From Prevotella sp. MGM2 (lineage in GTDB: Bacteria; Bacteroidota; Bacteroidia; Bacteroidales; Bacteroidaceae): a stretch of 64,000 nucleotides of DNA. The stretch is from positions 62,001 through 126,000 of the forward strand of contig NZ_BEWW01000322.1 in the NCBI RefSeq assembly GCF_002933955.1, written 5' to 3'. The position numbers were made by a program, and so were the translations under genes. The notes beneath the pieces are model-generated. The model was given only the letters and a program-made list of their open reading frames with translations, was not told where the DNA came from and searched no databases. Numbering within the stretch: position 1 is the first letter of the stretch; every line of letters begins with the position of its first letter. This document shows, in pieces, positions 16,196 through 26,300 of this stretch.

Positions 16196-16373
16196 CCTGA
16201 CCAAGAAGAGCAAAACGAGCAATCGACAATAGAAAAAGATTTTTCCGTAAGGAACGGAACAGACGTTTTCAGATTAGACTACAAAGAAAAACAGTGATTC
16301 TGCTATTGCAAGTGAAACCTGCAACAGAAAAATCACCGACTAATATTCTCAGACTAACAAGTTTTCTAAAAAT

Positions 16374-16441
16374 CCGATGTTGATGTGAAAGCCTTTGAAG
16401 TGGAACTTGTGTAGCCTCAAAGGATTTCTCTTTAACATCGG
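16374..16441 (+). ncRNA. Nested hairpin, candidate structured RNA
   Basis: CCGATGTT (16374-16381) pairs with AACATCGG (16434-16441), and inside it CCTTTGA (16392-16398) pairs with TCAAAGG (16417-16423). No T-run follows, so it is not a normal terminator. It lies downstream of the rightward promoter at 16152, so a small RNA of about 250 nt is conceivable. Confidence 0.35.
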
Positions 16442-16801
16442 AATGGAGTTATCCACAAATAGCATGAACCTATCGGCTGAACTTACTTGGTGTAGTATAC
16501 ACGGAGGAAGTTAGACGGGATGTAGAACTGATTCATAGTCAGTTCATAAATAAACTATTTGTAACAAAATTATCATTGGCCTATAATTTTATATTCCTGA
16601 TATTATTGCAATAAGACCAACTGAGATACTTGCCAGTATATAAATCTTCATACATGCAAAGTTATGAATTATCATTCGAATATGACAGCGGAATTTATCT
16701 TAACCTCCTTGAAAAACAGCCCCATCCAGACTTTTATAACGAAATGGGGCAATATAAGCAAAGTTCCAGTAAAAACAAAAGGAATTCCGAAAGAATATTT
16801 G

Positions 16802-16809
16802 TATCTTTG
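16802..16809 (+). promoter_or_regulatory. -7 promoter box (TATCTTTG) for hsdM
   Basis: Exact TAnnTTTG match, 133 bases before the hsdM ATG, giving a leader of about 125 bases that includes the hairpin with U-tract. No clear -33 box at the usual distance. Confidence 0.5.
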
Positions 16810-16865
16810 CAAATGAATGGTAACTGCATTAAAATGACCTAATAGAGAAAATAAAACGATACATT

Positions 16866-16928
16866 AAACTCCTTTGCTGTCTTTATAGGCTTGGTCAGCC
16901 TTGCAGGGACTGCTAGGAGTTTTTTTTG
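16866..16928 (+). terminator. Terminator-like hairpin in the hsdM leader (attenuator candidate)
   Basis: AAACTCCT (16866-16873) pairs with AGGAGTTT (16915-16922), with an inner GGCT/AGCC pairing, and is followed by a run of T up to 16927, only 14 bases before the hsdM ATG. Being after the promoter box at 16802, it could reduce read-through into the restriction operon. Confidence 0.6.
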
Positions 16929-16941
16929 TTTATTATAGAAT

Positions 16942-18480
16942 ATGGCAAAGAAAAAAACAACGGACATAGTAAAGAAAACCATTGAGCAAACGCTATGGGA
17001 TTCGGCAAATGAGTTGCGAGGTAATCTTGATGCTGCCGAGTATAAAAGTGTGGTGCTTGGACTGGTATTCCTAAAATACATCAACGACTGCTTCAAAGTT
17101 AAGCACGATGAACTTGTGGCTGAAGGCGAAGGCTTTGAGGAAGACCCTGACGAATATATTGGCGATAACATATTCTTTGTTCCTGTCGATGCTCGTTGGG
17201 AAAAGGTTGTCAATGCCTCTCTTACTGCCGAAATCGGAGTTGTCGTTGATGCGGCAATGGAAGCATTGGAGAAAGAGAACAAGCAACTCAAAGGCATTCT
17301 TCCCAAAAACTATGCTCGCCCGGAACTTGATAAACGCCGCTTAGGTAACGTAATTGATATTTTTGAAAACAACCTCCACTTTACAGGTTCGGAAGCTCGT
17401 GATGTGCTTGGACGTGTATATGAATATTTCCTTGGAGAATTTGCCCGTGAAGAAGGCAAGAAAGGTGGTGAGTTCTATACTCCTTCATGTGTTGTTCGCA
17501 CCATAGTCGAAGTTATCCAACCCTACAAAGGAAAAATCTTTGACCCCGCTTGCGGTTCGGGTGGTATGTTTGTGCAGAGTAGTAAGTTTATAGAACGTCA
17601 TCAAGGTAATATCAATAAAATATCCGTCTATGGTCAGGAACTTAACAGCAATACGTGGAAATTAGCGCAAATGAACCTTGCCATTTGTGGAATTGAAGCA
17701 AATTTTGGCGACAGCTTCGGAGATTCTTTTCACGATGACAAACATCCATTTTTGAAAGCGGATTTCGTAATGGCAAATCCACCGTTCAACATTTCCAAAT
17801 GGGGCGGTGACCAATTACGTGATGACCCACGTTGGCAATATGGCATACCGCCGGAGGGAAACGCCAACTTTGCATGGATGCAACACATGTTATATCACCT
17901 GGCAGACAATGGACGCATCGGTTTGGTTCTTGCCAATGGCTCGTTATCCTCACAACAAGGCACAGAAGGGAATATTCGTGAAAACATCGTCAAAGCCGAT
18001 TTGGTGGAAGGTATTATCGCCATGCCATCCCAACTGTTCTATAATGTGCAGATTCCATGCTGCTTATGGTTCTTAACAAAGAGCAAAGCACAACCGGGCA
18101 AGACGCTTTTCATAGATGCTCGTAACATGGGCTATATGAAAGACCGTACACACCGTGAACTCTCTTGTGGGGAAGAAACGGAGGATCATGGCAACGACAT
18201 AGCACGTATCGCTGATACTTTCGAGCAGTTCCGTGCAGGAACGCTTGAAACCGAAAAGGGATTCTCTGCGATTGCCACGATTGAGGATATAGAGAAACAA
18301 GACTTTATCCTCACTCCAGGACGTTACGTTGGAATTGCCGAGGTTGAGGAAGACGGTGAACCTTTCCAAGAAAAGATGGAGCGTCTTACTTCCGAACTTT
18401 CTGATTTGTTCGCACAGTCACACACGCTCGAAGACGAAATACGCAAGCAATTGGCAAAGATTGGTTTTACCGTCAAGTGA
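16942..18480 (+). CDS. hsdM: Type I restriction-modification DNA methyltransferase subunit
   Basis: A 512-aa HsdM. It has a helical N-terminal domain (1-140), the SAM-binding motif I DPACGSGGMF (201-210), and the catalytic NPPF of adenine-N6 methyltransferases (279-282). The C-terminal helices contact HsdS. Length is standard. It methylates adenine in the sequence that HsdS reads and protects the ICE-carrying host. It heads the locus hsdM-recombinase-hsdS half-fic-hsdS-hsdS half-hsdR. The leader holds a TATCTTTG promoter and an attenuator-like hairpin, so transcription is probably damped. Confidence 0.95.
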   Translation: MAKKKTTDIVKKTIEQTLWDSANELRGNLDAAEYKSVVLGLVFLKYINDCFKVKHDELVAEGEGFEEDPDEYIGDNIFFVPVDARWEKVVNASLTAEIGVVVDAAMEALEKENKQLKGILPKNYARPELDKRRLGNVIDIFENNLHFTGSEARDVLGRVYEYFLGEFAREEGKKGGEFYTPSCVVRTIVEVIQPYKGKIFDPACGSGGMFVQSSKFIERHQGNINKISVYGQELNSNTWKLAQMNLAICGIEANFGDSFGDSFHDDKHPFLKADFVMANPPFNISKWGGDQLRDDPRWQYGIPPEGNANFAWMQHMLYHLADNGRIGLVLANGSLSSQQGTEGNIRENIVKADLVEGIIAMPSQLFYNVQIPCCLWFLTKSKAQPGKTLFIDARNMGYMKDRTHRELSCGEETEDHGNDIARIADTFEQFRAGTLETEKGFSAIATIEDIEKQDFILTPGRYVGIAEVEEDGEPFQEKMERLTSELSDLFAQSHTLEDEIRKQLAKIGFTVK

Positions 18481-18526
18481 TATGACTTCTACTCTTCGTT
18501 AGGTTCACCATATAATAACGAAGAAT

Positions 18527-19519
18527 ATGAAAGAAAAATTAATTCAAGAAATCAGCACCGCAATGGCAGAAGTGTTAAGTTTTGAACAAGTAGCTCACCT
18601 TAATAGCGTATTGCTTCAAGTCGTAAGCCAATACACTATTACCGAAGATGGCGAGACGCTGCACGAAAATGCAGCGTCTAACGACCGTCTGCTTGACATA
18701 TTCCTGTCTGCAAAACAAGTGGAGGGTTGCACAACTCCGACAATCAAATACTATGGTTCAACCATTCGGCAGTTATTCAAGAAGATGCCTAAAAAGGTCA
18801 CCGACTATACTACAGAGGATATCAGAGCCTACCTTGCTGTATTTCAGCGAAAAAACAAATCAAGCAAAGTTACCATTGATAATATTCGTCGGATATTTTC
18901 TTCGTTCTTTGCTTGGCTTGAAGAGGAGGACTACATCGTCAAAAGCCCTGTCCGCAGAATACATAAGGTGAAAACAGGAACACAGGTCAAGGAGGTGTTG
19001 AGTGATGAGAATATCGAGCAACTCCGTGATAGTTGCACTAAAATCCGTGACCTTGCCATTATCGACTTGTTGGCTTCAACCGGTATGCGTGTTGGTGAAT
19101 TGGTAAAACTCAATCGTGAAGACATTAACTTCACAGAGCGTGAATGTATCGTATTTGGTAAGGGCAACAAGGAACGTATAGTTTACTTCAATGCTCGCGC
19201 AAAGATTCATTTACAACAATACTTGTCTTCTCGCAAAGACCGAAACAAGGCTCTCTTTGTCTCTTTAGCTAAACCGCATAAACGCTTGGAAATTTCGGGC
19301 GTGGAAACTCGTTTGCGTAAAATTGGGCGCACTGCAAAGATTGTACGTGTTCATCCTCACAAGTTCCGCCGTACATTGGCAACAATGGCAATTGACAAAG
19401 GTATGCCTGTGGAACAAGTGCAACGCTTGCTTGGTCATGTCAAGATTGACACTACCATGCACTATGCAATGGTTAATCAAAACAATGTCAAACTCTCACA
19501 CCGTAAATTCATAAATTAA
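18527..19519 (+). CDS. XerD-like tyrosine recombinase of the hsdS cassette locus
   Basis: A 330-aa recombinase placed between hsdM and the specificity cassettes. The core-binding domain spans about 50-140. The catalytic set is complete: Arg188 (TGMRVGEL), HxxR His278/Arg281, LLGH His304 and the nucleophile Tyr313 (TTMHYAMV). Recombinases of this kind next to multiple hsdS genes switch specificity by moving target-recognition domains. Here the cassettes are in direct orientation and meet at a 13-bp near-palindrome, so deletion, duplication or exchange through a circle may be the outcome rather than inversion. It is unlike the prophage integrase at 3988. Confidence 0.9.
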   Translation: MKEKLIQEISTAMAEVLSFEQVAHLNSVLLQVVSQYTITEDGETLHENAASNDRLLDIFLSAKQVEGCTTPTIKYYGSTIRQLFKKMPKKVTDYTTEDIRAYLAVFQRKNKSSKVTIDNIRRIFSSFFAWLEEEDYIVKSPVRRIHKVKTGTQVKEVLSDENIEQLRDSCTKIRDLAIIDLLASTGMRVGELVKLNREDINFTERECIVFGKGNKERIVYFNARAKIHLQQYLSSRKDRNKALFVSLAKPHKRLEISGVETRLRKIGRTAKIVRVHPHKFRRTLATMAIDKGMPVEQVQRLLGHVKIDTTMHYAMVNQNNVKLSHRKFIN

Positions 19520-19520
19520 C

Positions 19521-20165
19521 ATGTGGTATTGTTCGACATATAACAGTAGCTCATCTTTCCTCAAAAATAAACAAGGAAATGATAATTTAGAGCAGCAGGC
19601 GCAAGCGTTGTTCAAGTCTTGGTTTATTGAAAATGCCATATATTCAGGGGATAAAATAGCGGATTATTTTATGCCAATTAGAGGTAAAAATCTGCTAACA
19701 TCAGAAGCTACGGGTGGTAACGTTCCTGTAGTTGCAGGAGGCCTAAATCCTTCAGCTTATCATAATACAGCAAACACAGATGCTCCTGTAATCACAATAT
19801 CCGCTTCTGGTGCGAATGCTGGTTTCGTAAATCTTTGGGGAATTCCCGTATGGTCTGCTGATTCATCATATATAGATAGTTCCGTAACACCTTATGTGTA
19901 TTTTTGGTATAATCTATTGAAATATAAGCAAAAGAATATATTTGAGGCACAAACTGGTTCTGCACAACCCCACATTTATCCTAAGCATATTGGAGATATT
20001 GAAATTCCAAACTTAGATTTATCTCAAATACAGCTATACAATAATGTCGTTTCAACTTATTACCATAAGATTGATGAGAACAATACAGAAAACTGTCGTT
20101 TGGCTACATTAAGAGATACACTTCTCCCAAAACTTATGGCAGGGAATATAAGTCTTGATTATTAA
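19521..20165 (+). pseudogene. hsdS: hsdS C-terminal half cassette (one target-recognition domain)
   Basis: Codes for 214 aa, but only residues from about 22 onward are HsdS-like. The central spacer tail (DNLEQQAQALFKSWF) is followed by one target-recognition domain and the distal helical repeat ending RLATLRDTLLPKLMAG. There is no N-terminal domain and no good start; the first 21 residues are unrelated. The HsdS part begins exactly at the 13-bp core (19577-19589) shared with the complete hsdS. It appears to be a silent or stored C-terminal half that recombination can attach to an N-terminal half. Confidence 0.75.
19577..19589 (+). repeat. hsdS cassette junction core, copy A
   Basis: AAATGATAATTTA, present also at 22090-22102 and 23333-23345. 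Homology to the full hsdS lies to the right of this core only. Confidence 0.75.
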
Positions 20166-20183
20166 TCATTTAGGCAAAACAAT

Positions 20184-20435
20184 ATGATTGAAAAGATAAT
20201 AAATAGGAATATAGGAAAGAGTCAAAAATGTAGGGTGAAATATGGAAACAACTCTGAATTTGATCTTTTGATTGTCAACATCAATGATGGCGAAAGGGTA
20301 CGCAAGTTCTCAATAGAAGCAAAACATCTTTCCTCTGAGAAAGATTCTATTTATTTCTATCCTGAGACAAAGAACGATGTGGTTACAATAAGATGGAATC
20401 ATGAGATTGAAAACTACATAAACGAAGTACAATAG
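20184..20435 (+). CDS. Small protein of unknown function in the hsd locus (83 aa)
   Basis: Starts MIEKIINRNIGKSQK, 18 bases after the hsdS half cassette. It is a mixed beta/charged protein (KCRVKYGNNSEFDLLIVNINDG, NDVVTIRWNHEIENY), with no membrane segment, cysteine motif or HTH, and is AT-rich like its neighbours. No family recognised. Position between the recombinase-linked cassette and fic suggests it may be cargo carried by recombination in this locus. Confidence 0.5.
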   Translation: MIEKIINRNIGKSQKCRVKYGNNSEFDLLIVNINDGERVRKFSIEAKHLSSEKDSIYFYPETKNDVVTIRWNHEIENYINEVQ

Positions 20436-20472
20436 GCTACGAACATTTGTAGTCAAACTACTATATTATGTT

Positions 20473-21561
20473 ATGAATGACTTTGAAGAATATATAAGAC
20501 AAGGTGAGCCTCAAAAAAGAGAAAAAGGCTATGCTTGGCAAACAGCCATCGGATTGCAGGCGGTGGATGCCTTGAAGCCCTCGGAATATCTGATACAAAC
20601 GGCACGTCAGCATATTGAGGGCGATATAACTATCGAAGAAGCCAAACAGCTTATAGATAGTTATTATCAATCAAAGACCGTTAGAGCAGACATCGAAGAC
20701 AGAACAGAAGAAGCCGATAAGGTTTCAGCACGTATTGCCGAAATATTATCGGAGAAGACGTTTACATTTTCGCCCGTTGAGTATATCACCATTCATCGCC
20801 GCCTGTTCCAAGGCATCTATAAATTTGCAGGAAAGGTCAGGGATTACAATATCACCAAAAAGGAATGGGTGCTGAAAGGCGAAACTGTACTTTATGCCAG
20901 TGCCGACAGTATACGTGAAACGCTTGATTTCGATTTCATGCAGGAAAAGAATTTTAGCTATAAGGATTTGAACATCAATGATGCTATCACACACATCGCT
21001 AAGTTTATTTCCGGAGTTTGGCAGATTCACGCTTTCGGTGAGGGAAATACCCGTACAACGGCAGTGTTTACAATCAAATACCTGCGCACGTTTGGCTTCG
21101 ACATCAGCAATGAAGCGTTTGCCAATCACTCTTGGTATTTTCGTAACGCTTTGGTTCGAGCAAATTATAACAACTTGAGCAAAGGTATTTACGCTACCAC
21201 CGAATATATCGAAGCGTTCTTTAGAAACCTTATTCTTTCCGAGCATAACGAACTAAAGAACCGAGCAATGCTTGTGCAAGAACTTTCTGCCCAAGACATT
21301 CAAAGTGCAAACACGATAAAAGAAGTCTCTCCAAAGTGCAATATTTGCACTTTAAATTGCACTTTAGAAGAAATTGCCGTACTGAACTTCTTGCGAGAAC
21401 AGCCTAAAGCCACGCAAAAAGAAATTGCAGCGCATATAGGCAAATCTGAGAGAACAGTGAAGACCATTACCGTAAATTTGACCGAAAAAGGTATCATAGA
21501 GCGCAAAAATGGTAAAAGAAATGGCTTTTGGGAGATTATAACGAATGATTTAAACAGCTAA
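20473..21561 (+). CDS. Fic-domain protein with C-terminal winged helix
   Basis: A 362-aa protein. The Fic fold occupies about 70-250, with the core motif HAFGEGNTR (HPFxxGNxR family with Pro to Ala and Gly/Lys to Thr). About 290-362 form a winged-helix domain (TLEEIAVLNFLREQPKATQKEIAAHIG) that probably binds DNA. Fic proteins usually AMP-ylate or otherwise modify hydroxyl side chains. Family knowledge places such Fic-wHTH proteins in type I restriction loci of Bacteroidales; their role there is unsettled (regulator or toxin). Its last codons merge into the repeat that starts each following hsdS. Confidence 0.85.
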   Translation: MNDFEEYIRQGEPQKREKGYAWQTAIGLQAVDALKPSEYLIQTARQHIEGDITIEEAKQLIDSYYQSKTVRADIEDRTEEADKVSARIAEILSEKTFTFSPVEYITIHRRLFQGIYKFAGKVRDYNITKKEWVLKGETVLYASADSIRETLDFDFMQEKNFSYKDLNINDAITHIAKFISGVWQIHAFGEGNTRTTAVFTIKYLRTFGFDISNEAFANHSWYFRNALVRANYNNLSKGIYATTEYIEAFFRNLILSEHNELKNRAMLVQELSAQDIQSANTIKEVSPKCNICTLNCTLEEIAVLNFLREQPKATQKEIAAHIGKSERTVKTITVNLTEKGIIERKNGKRNGFWEIITNDLNS

Positions 21562-21571
21562 ATTCTCATTT

Positions 21572-22774
21572 ATGGAACAGTGGAAAGAATATCAATTAAA
21601 GGATGTAACCACCATTTTAGGTGATGGTTTACATGGAACTCCAGAATATGACGAAAATGGAACTGTGTTTTTCATCAATGGTAATAATCTTGTTGATGGG
21701 AAAATTGAGATAAAAGATTCAACAAAGCGTGTTTCAGAAGAAGAAGCTAATAAGTATAGGAAAAATCTAACCCAGCGAACTATATTCGTTTCTATCAATG
21801 GAACAATCGGCAATGTTGCAAAATATAAAGGAGAAGCATGTATTTTGGGCAAAAGTGCTTGTTACTTTAATGTGGCTGAAAATTTCGACTTGAATTTTAT
21901 ATATTATGTTGTAGCCTCGCAACAATTTAAAGATGCAATAACACGTTTAGCTACAGGTACTACAATTAAAAATGTATCATTGGAAACAATGAGGAATTAT
22001 TCATTTATGGCACCAAGCATAAATGAACAAAAACGCATCTCGTCTATCCTTTCTTCTCTCGACTCTAAAATTGAGCTGAACCGCCGGATAAATGATAATT
22101 TAGAGCAGCAGGCACAAGCGTTGTTCAAGGCTTGGTTCGTGGAATTTGAACCATTTGGAGGCACAATGCCAAGCAATTGGGAGATTTGCGAAGCTCAAAA
22201 ATACTTCAATATAAATATAGGGAAAACTCCTCCACGGAATGAAATGCGATGGTTTAGCCAAAAATCAACAGATTGTAAATGGGCCTCTATTTCAGATCTT
22301 GGCAAATGTGGACTTTTCATTAACGATACGTCTGAATATCTGACTAAGGATGCGGTAGAAACTTTTAATATAATCGTTGTGCCAAAAGGTACTATCTTGT
22401 TAAGTTTCAAACTCACGCTTGGACGAGTTTCAATAACAACTTGTCCACTTACAACAAATGAAGCTATTGCTCGATTCTTGATTAATCACGATTATGAACG
22501 AGAGTATTTGTATTTGCTTCTAAAGCAATTCGATTATACGTCTCTGGGTAATACATCATCTATTGCTACTGCTGTTAATTCTAAAATAATAAGAAGTATG
22601 CCGATAATGATGCCAACAGTTGATGTTCTACAGCGATTCCATCATATTGTTAGTCCTATTTTTACAAGAATGCGTTTTTTGTCGGATGAAATAATGCAGC
22701 TTACAGATACTCGTAACACAGTTCTCCCACAACTGATGTCGGGCGGGCTAAAAATTAACAATTTAAACTGCTAA
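21572..22774 (+). CDS. hsdS: Type I restriction specificity subunit, complete
   Basis: A 400-aa HsdS. The first target-recognition domain spans about 5-150 and the central helical spacer about 150-195 (LSSLDSKIELNRRINDNLEQQAQALFKAWF). The second recognition domain lies at about 205-365, and the distal helical repeat ends with TRNTVLPQLMSGG. This two-domain layout gives a bipartite target. The central spacer contains the junction core (22090-22102) and shares nearly all bases with the half cassettes. It is the only specificity gene here that looks full length, so it is probably the active one in this arrangement. Confidence 0.9.
   Translation: MEQWKEYQLKDVTTILGDGLHGTPEYDENGTVFFINGNNLVDGKIEIKDSTKRVSEEEANKYRKNLTQRTIFVSINGTIGNVAKYKGEACILGKSACYFNVAENFDLNFIYYVVASQQFKDAITRLATGTTIKNVSLETMRNYSFMAPSINEQKRISSILSSLDSKIELNRRINDNLEQQAQALFKAWFVEFEPFGGTMPSNWEICEAQKYFNINIGKTPPRNEMRWFSQKSTDCKWASISDLGKCGLFINDTSEYLTKDAVETFNIIVVPKGTILLSFKLTLGRVSITTCPLTTNEAIARFLINHDYEREYLYLLLKQFDYTSLGNTSSIATAVNSKIIRSMPIMMPTVDVLQRFHHIVSPIFTRMRFLSDEIMQLTDTRNTVLPQLMSGGLKINNLNC
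22090..22102 (+). repeat. hsdS cassette junction core, copy B
   Basis: AAATGATAATTTA inside the complete hsdS; preceded by T it reads as an imperfect palindrome, TAAAT-GATA-ATTTA. Flanks match copy A to the right and copy C to the left. Confidence 0.75.
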
Positions 22775-22784
22775 ATTCTCATTT

Positions 22785-23366
22785 ATGGAACAGTGGAAAG
22801 AATATAAAATATCTGAAATAATAGAAGAAATCGCAATGGGGCCTTTTGGCTCAAATATCAAAGTCGATAACTTTATTGACTCTGGTATTCCTGTCCTTAA
22901 TGGCTCAAATTTGCAGGGTATCAAATTAAATGAGGATTCGTTTAACTACGTTTCTGAAGAAAAAGCGGATACTCTTGGTAGAGCTAATGCCTTCAGGGGA
23001 GATGTTGTTATTACCCATAGAGGTACATTGGGGCAAATAGTGTATATACCTCTTGATTCGAAGTATGAAAGATATGTTATATCGCAAAGTCAATTTAGAT
23101 TGAAACTCAATAAGGATATTATAAGACCGGATTTCTTTGTATATTTTTTTCACACACGTTTGGGGCAGCATAGATTGTTGGTGAATGCTTCTCAAGTGGG
23201 AGTACCTGCATTAGCAAGGCCAACTTCCACCTTTAAGGAAGTATTTATTCCCGTCCCACCAATGGAAATGCAAAATAAAGTAATGGGCGTACTCCATTCT
23301 ATCGACTCAAAAATCGAGCTGAACCGCCGTATAAATGATAATTTAATTCCAACCTATTATGCCTAA
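22785..23366 (+). pseudogene. hsdS: hsdS N-terminal half cassette (one target-recognition domain)
   Basis: Codes for 193 aa: the shared start (MEQWKEYKI), one target-recognition domain, and the spacer SIDSKIELNRRINDNL. It then diverges right after the junction core (23333-23345) and ends with PTYYA. It is an N-terminal half missing the second recognition domain, the mirror image of the 19521 cassette. Half-size HsdS can dimerise in some systems, so function is not excluded, but storage for exchange is the simpler reading. Its stop overlaps the hsdR start by 8 bases. Confidence 0.75.
23333..23345 (+). repeat. hsdS cassette junction core, copy C
   Basis: AAATGATAATTTA where the N-terminal half ends. 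Homology to the complete hsdS stops immediately to the right, as expected for a recombination crossover site. Confidence 0.75.
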
Positions 23367-26300
23367 AACGTTCCATTTTACAGAAGATTCATACGAGCAG
23401 TCGATTATCTCCTTGTTCAAGGATATGGGCTATGAATATCATTATGGCCCGGAACTCGAATCCGATACCTGTCGAGAACTCACTGATGCTACCATACCGG
23501 GAGCATTACGCAAAGCAATGTTGATTATCAATGGAACAGACAAAACTGGAGCCGTTGACGAAGCTATCCGACAAATCCGTGAACTATTCAGCCAGCCTTT
23601 GGTTAGCGCAAACGTGACCCTTACCGACTGGTTACAAAATGGTTTGGACGTTACATTCAAAACCGGGCAAGGAACATTGCGCAGTGACCATATCAAAATA
23701 ATAGACCCTGTTAATATAGACAACAACTCATTTGTAGTTGCCAATCAATGGACGGTTGTAAACGGTAACTCCACCAAACGTGCTGACATCGTGGTGTTCG
23801 TCAATGGTCTGCCTGTCTCAGTCATTGAGTTAAAATCTCCTTCCCGTGAAGTTACCAATTCGGAGGAAGCACACCAACAGTTGCAGAACTATATGCGTAT
23901 CGTTCCACAACTCTTTACTGCTTGTCAAATGCTTGTGATAAGCGATATGGCTGATACTCGTGTGGGTACTATTACAGCCCCTCTTGACCGATATATGGAG
24001 TGGAAAACCACAGATGGAAGTTACGAAAGCACTGCATTTGCTGACTTTGAGACTTTTTTCAATGGCATCTTCACCAAACATCGCTTCATTGATATTATGT
24101 CAGATTTCACTCTTACAATGGGAGTGGATAAAAAAGTCCGTATACTTGCAGGCTACCATCAATATTTTGCCGTTAAGAAAGCTCTTGACTGCACAAAACA
24201 AGCCTTACAACGTAATGACGGTAAAATTGGTGTATTTTGGCACACACAAGGTTCTGGCAAGAGTCTTTCAATGGTATTCTATGCCCATCAACTTTTGAAA
24301 AATCTGCTGAGTGCCACCTTACTTGTATTGACCGACCGCCTCGATTTGAACGACCAACTGCATAACACTTTTGCGGCTTGTAGCGATTACTTACGCCAAA
24401 CGCCTATAAAGGCTACTGATGGCGAACACTTGTATGAACTGCTTGAAAAGCGTAAAAGTCATGGTATCATCTTTGCCAACATCCAAAAATTCAAAGACCG
24501 TGACAAACTGATTACCAATCGTTCTGATGTAATTGTGATTAGTGATGAAGCCCATCGTACACAATCAAACACAAGAACAAAGGTAGATACAGAAACCGGT
24601 GAACTAAAACTTGGCTTTGCGGCTATCGTACGTAAACTTTTGCCTCATGCTGCGTTCATCGGTTTTACAGGTACACCTATCGAGCAAGACGATAACGATA
24701 CAAGAGAAGTATTCGGCAACTATATTGACATCTACGACATGACCCAAGCCGTGGAAGACGGTGCCACTGTTCCTGTCTATTATGAAAGTCGCTTGTTAAA
24801 ATTGGATTTGGATGCCGATACGCTTAAATTGCTGGATAACGAGTATGAAAAGCTTGCGGAAGAAGGAGCAGAGGAACAGGACATCAAACGCTCCAAGGAT
24901 GAAAACGCACGTATTCATGCCCTACTCTCAGCACCACAAACTATCGATACCCTGTGTAAAGACATCATAGGTCACTACGAGAACAACCGTGCCGATTTGC
25001 TTACGGGCAAGGCTTTGATTGTGGCGATAGACCGTGCTACCGGAATTGATATTTACAAAAAGCTGATAGAACTTCGTCCTCAGTGGAAAGACATTATTTG
25101 TGTTGTCATGACACAAGGAAACCAAGATCCAGTGGAATGGAATGACATTATTGGCTCTGGCGCACGAAAAGAGGAACTGGCTCGTCAGTTCAAAGACAAC
25201 AATTCACCATTGAAAATCGCTATTGTCGTGGATATGTGGCTCACAGGTTTTGATGTACCTTCGCTTGCCACGATGTACGTTTACAAGCCCATGAAGGGGC
25301 ATAATCTGATGCAGGCTATTGCCAGGGTAAATCGTGTTTTCCCGGAAAAGAGCGGTGGTTTGGTGGTAGATTATATTGGCATAGCCAAGGCTCTTAAAAA
25401 AGCCATGCACGACTATACAGGACGTGACAAGAAACGCTTTGGTGACCCGAATATCAAGACTACCGCTTATCAGCAATTTGTTGCTGCACTAAAGCGTTGC
25501 CGTGAATGTATGGATGACTACGACTATTCAGCGTTTGCAGACTGTTCCAACTTGCAACGAGCCAATCTTATAAGAGGTGGTGTAAACGTGCTGCTTGACA
25601 AGAACAATCTTGTTTCCTCTCAACCTACCACCCAGACTGATGAAAACGGCAACATTATTTTAGTGGACTCCGTTCCTGCCGAAGCACAAAAGGTATTTAT
25701 GGAAGAAAGCAAACGTCTGGCACAAGCTGCATCGCTTTGTCGTAGCCTGCTGACTCCAGCGGAACGTTATGAAGAAGCATACTTTGAAGCGGTTAGGACA
25801 TTGCTTTTGCGCCTTACGGGAAACAAAAATATTACTCGAAAAATTATAGACGAGCGTATTACACAGTTGCTCAAAGTGGCTATCAAGGCTGACGGCGTGG
25901 TGGAAATACTCAGCACCAAAGGGACTGAATTTTCTCTTTTTGACGAGAATTTTTTGAAAGAGATTGCCGAGATGAAAGAGAAAAATTTTGCGCTCGAACT
26001 TCTCAAACGTTTACTTGAAGAACATATCAGGAAACATGCTAAAAAGAGAATGGTAGAAGCCGAAAAGTTTAGTGAAATGCTTGATGCCCGACTTGCCGAA
26101 TACTTGCGTGGCTTGATTTCCAACGAGGAGGTGATAAAAGAGTTGCTAAAAATGGCGCAGGAGCTGAAAGCGAATGCAGAGCAAGCATCAGAATTGGGAC
26201 TGACAGAAGAAGAACAAGCATTTTACGATGCTTTGACAAAACCACAAGCCGTAAGGGATTTCTACGAAAACGACCAACTTGTTGCGATGGCAAAGGAACT

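Larger units (their letters stand above)
16196..16941 (+). other. Non-coding region before hsdM
   Basis: About 745 bases. It contains a nested hairpin at 16374-16441, an A-rich segment, a TATCTTTG promoter box (16802) and a hairpin with a U-tract (16866-16927). Frames 15968-16297 and 16630-16842 do not look like proteins. Confidence 0.5.
21557..22805 (+). repeat. 36-bp direct repeat at the starts of both downstream hsdS genes
   Basis: An identical 36-bp segment, from GCTAAATTCTCATTT through ATGGAACAGTGG and beyond, lies at 21557-21592 and 22770-22805. Matching extends about 8 more bases upstream with one mismatch. Together with the 13-bp core it delimits an exchangeable N-terminal half cassette. 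Confidence 0.85.

Noticed and set aside
15968-16297. 109-aa plus-strand frame
   Set aside because: It covers the conserved leader module; conservation there follows RNA-like blocks rather than codons, and the second copy has no matching frame.
16630-16842. 70-aa plus-strand frame before hsdM
   Set aside because: It spans the hsdM promoter box and has no start signal or family likeness.
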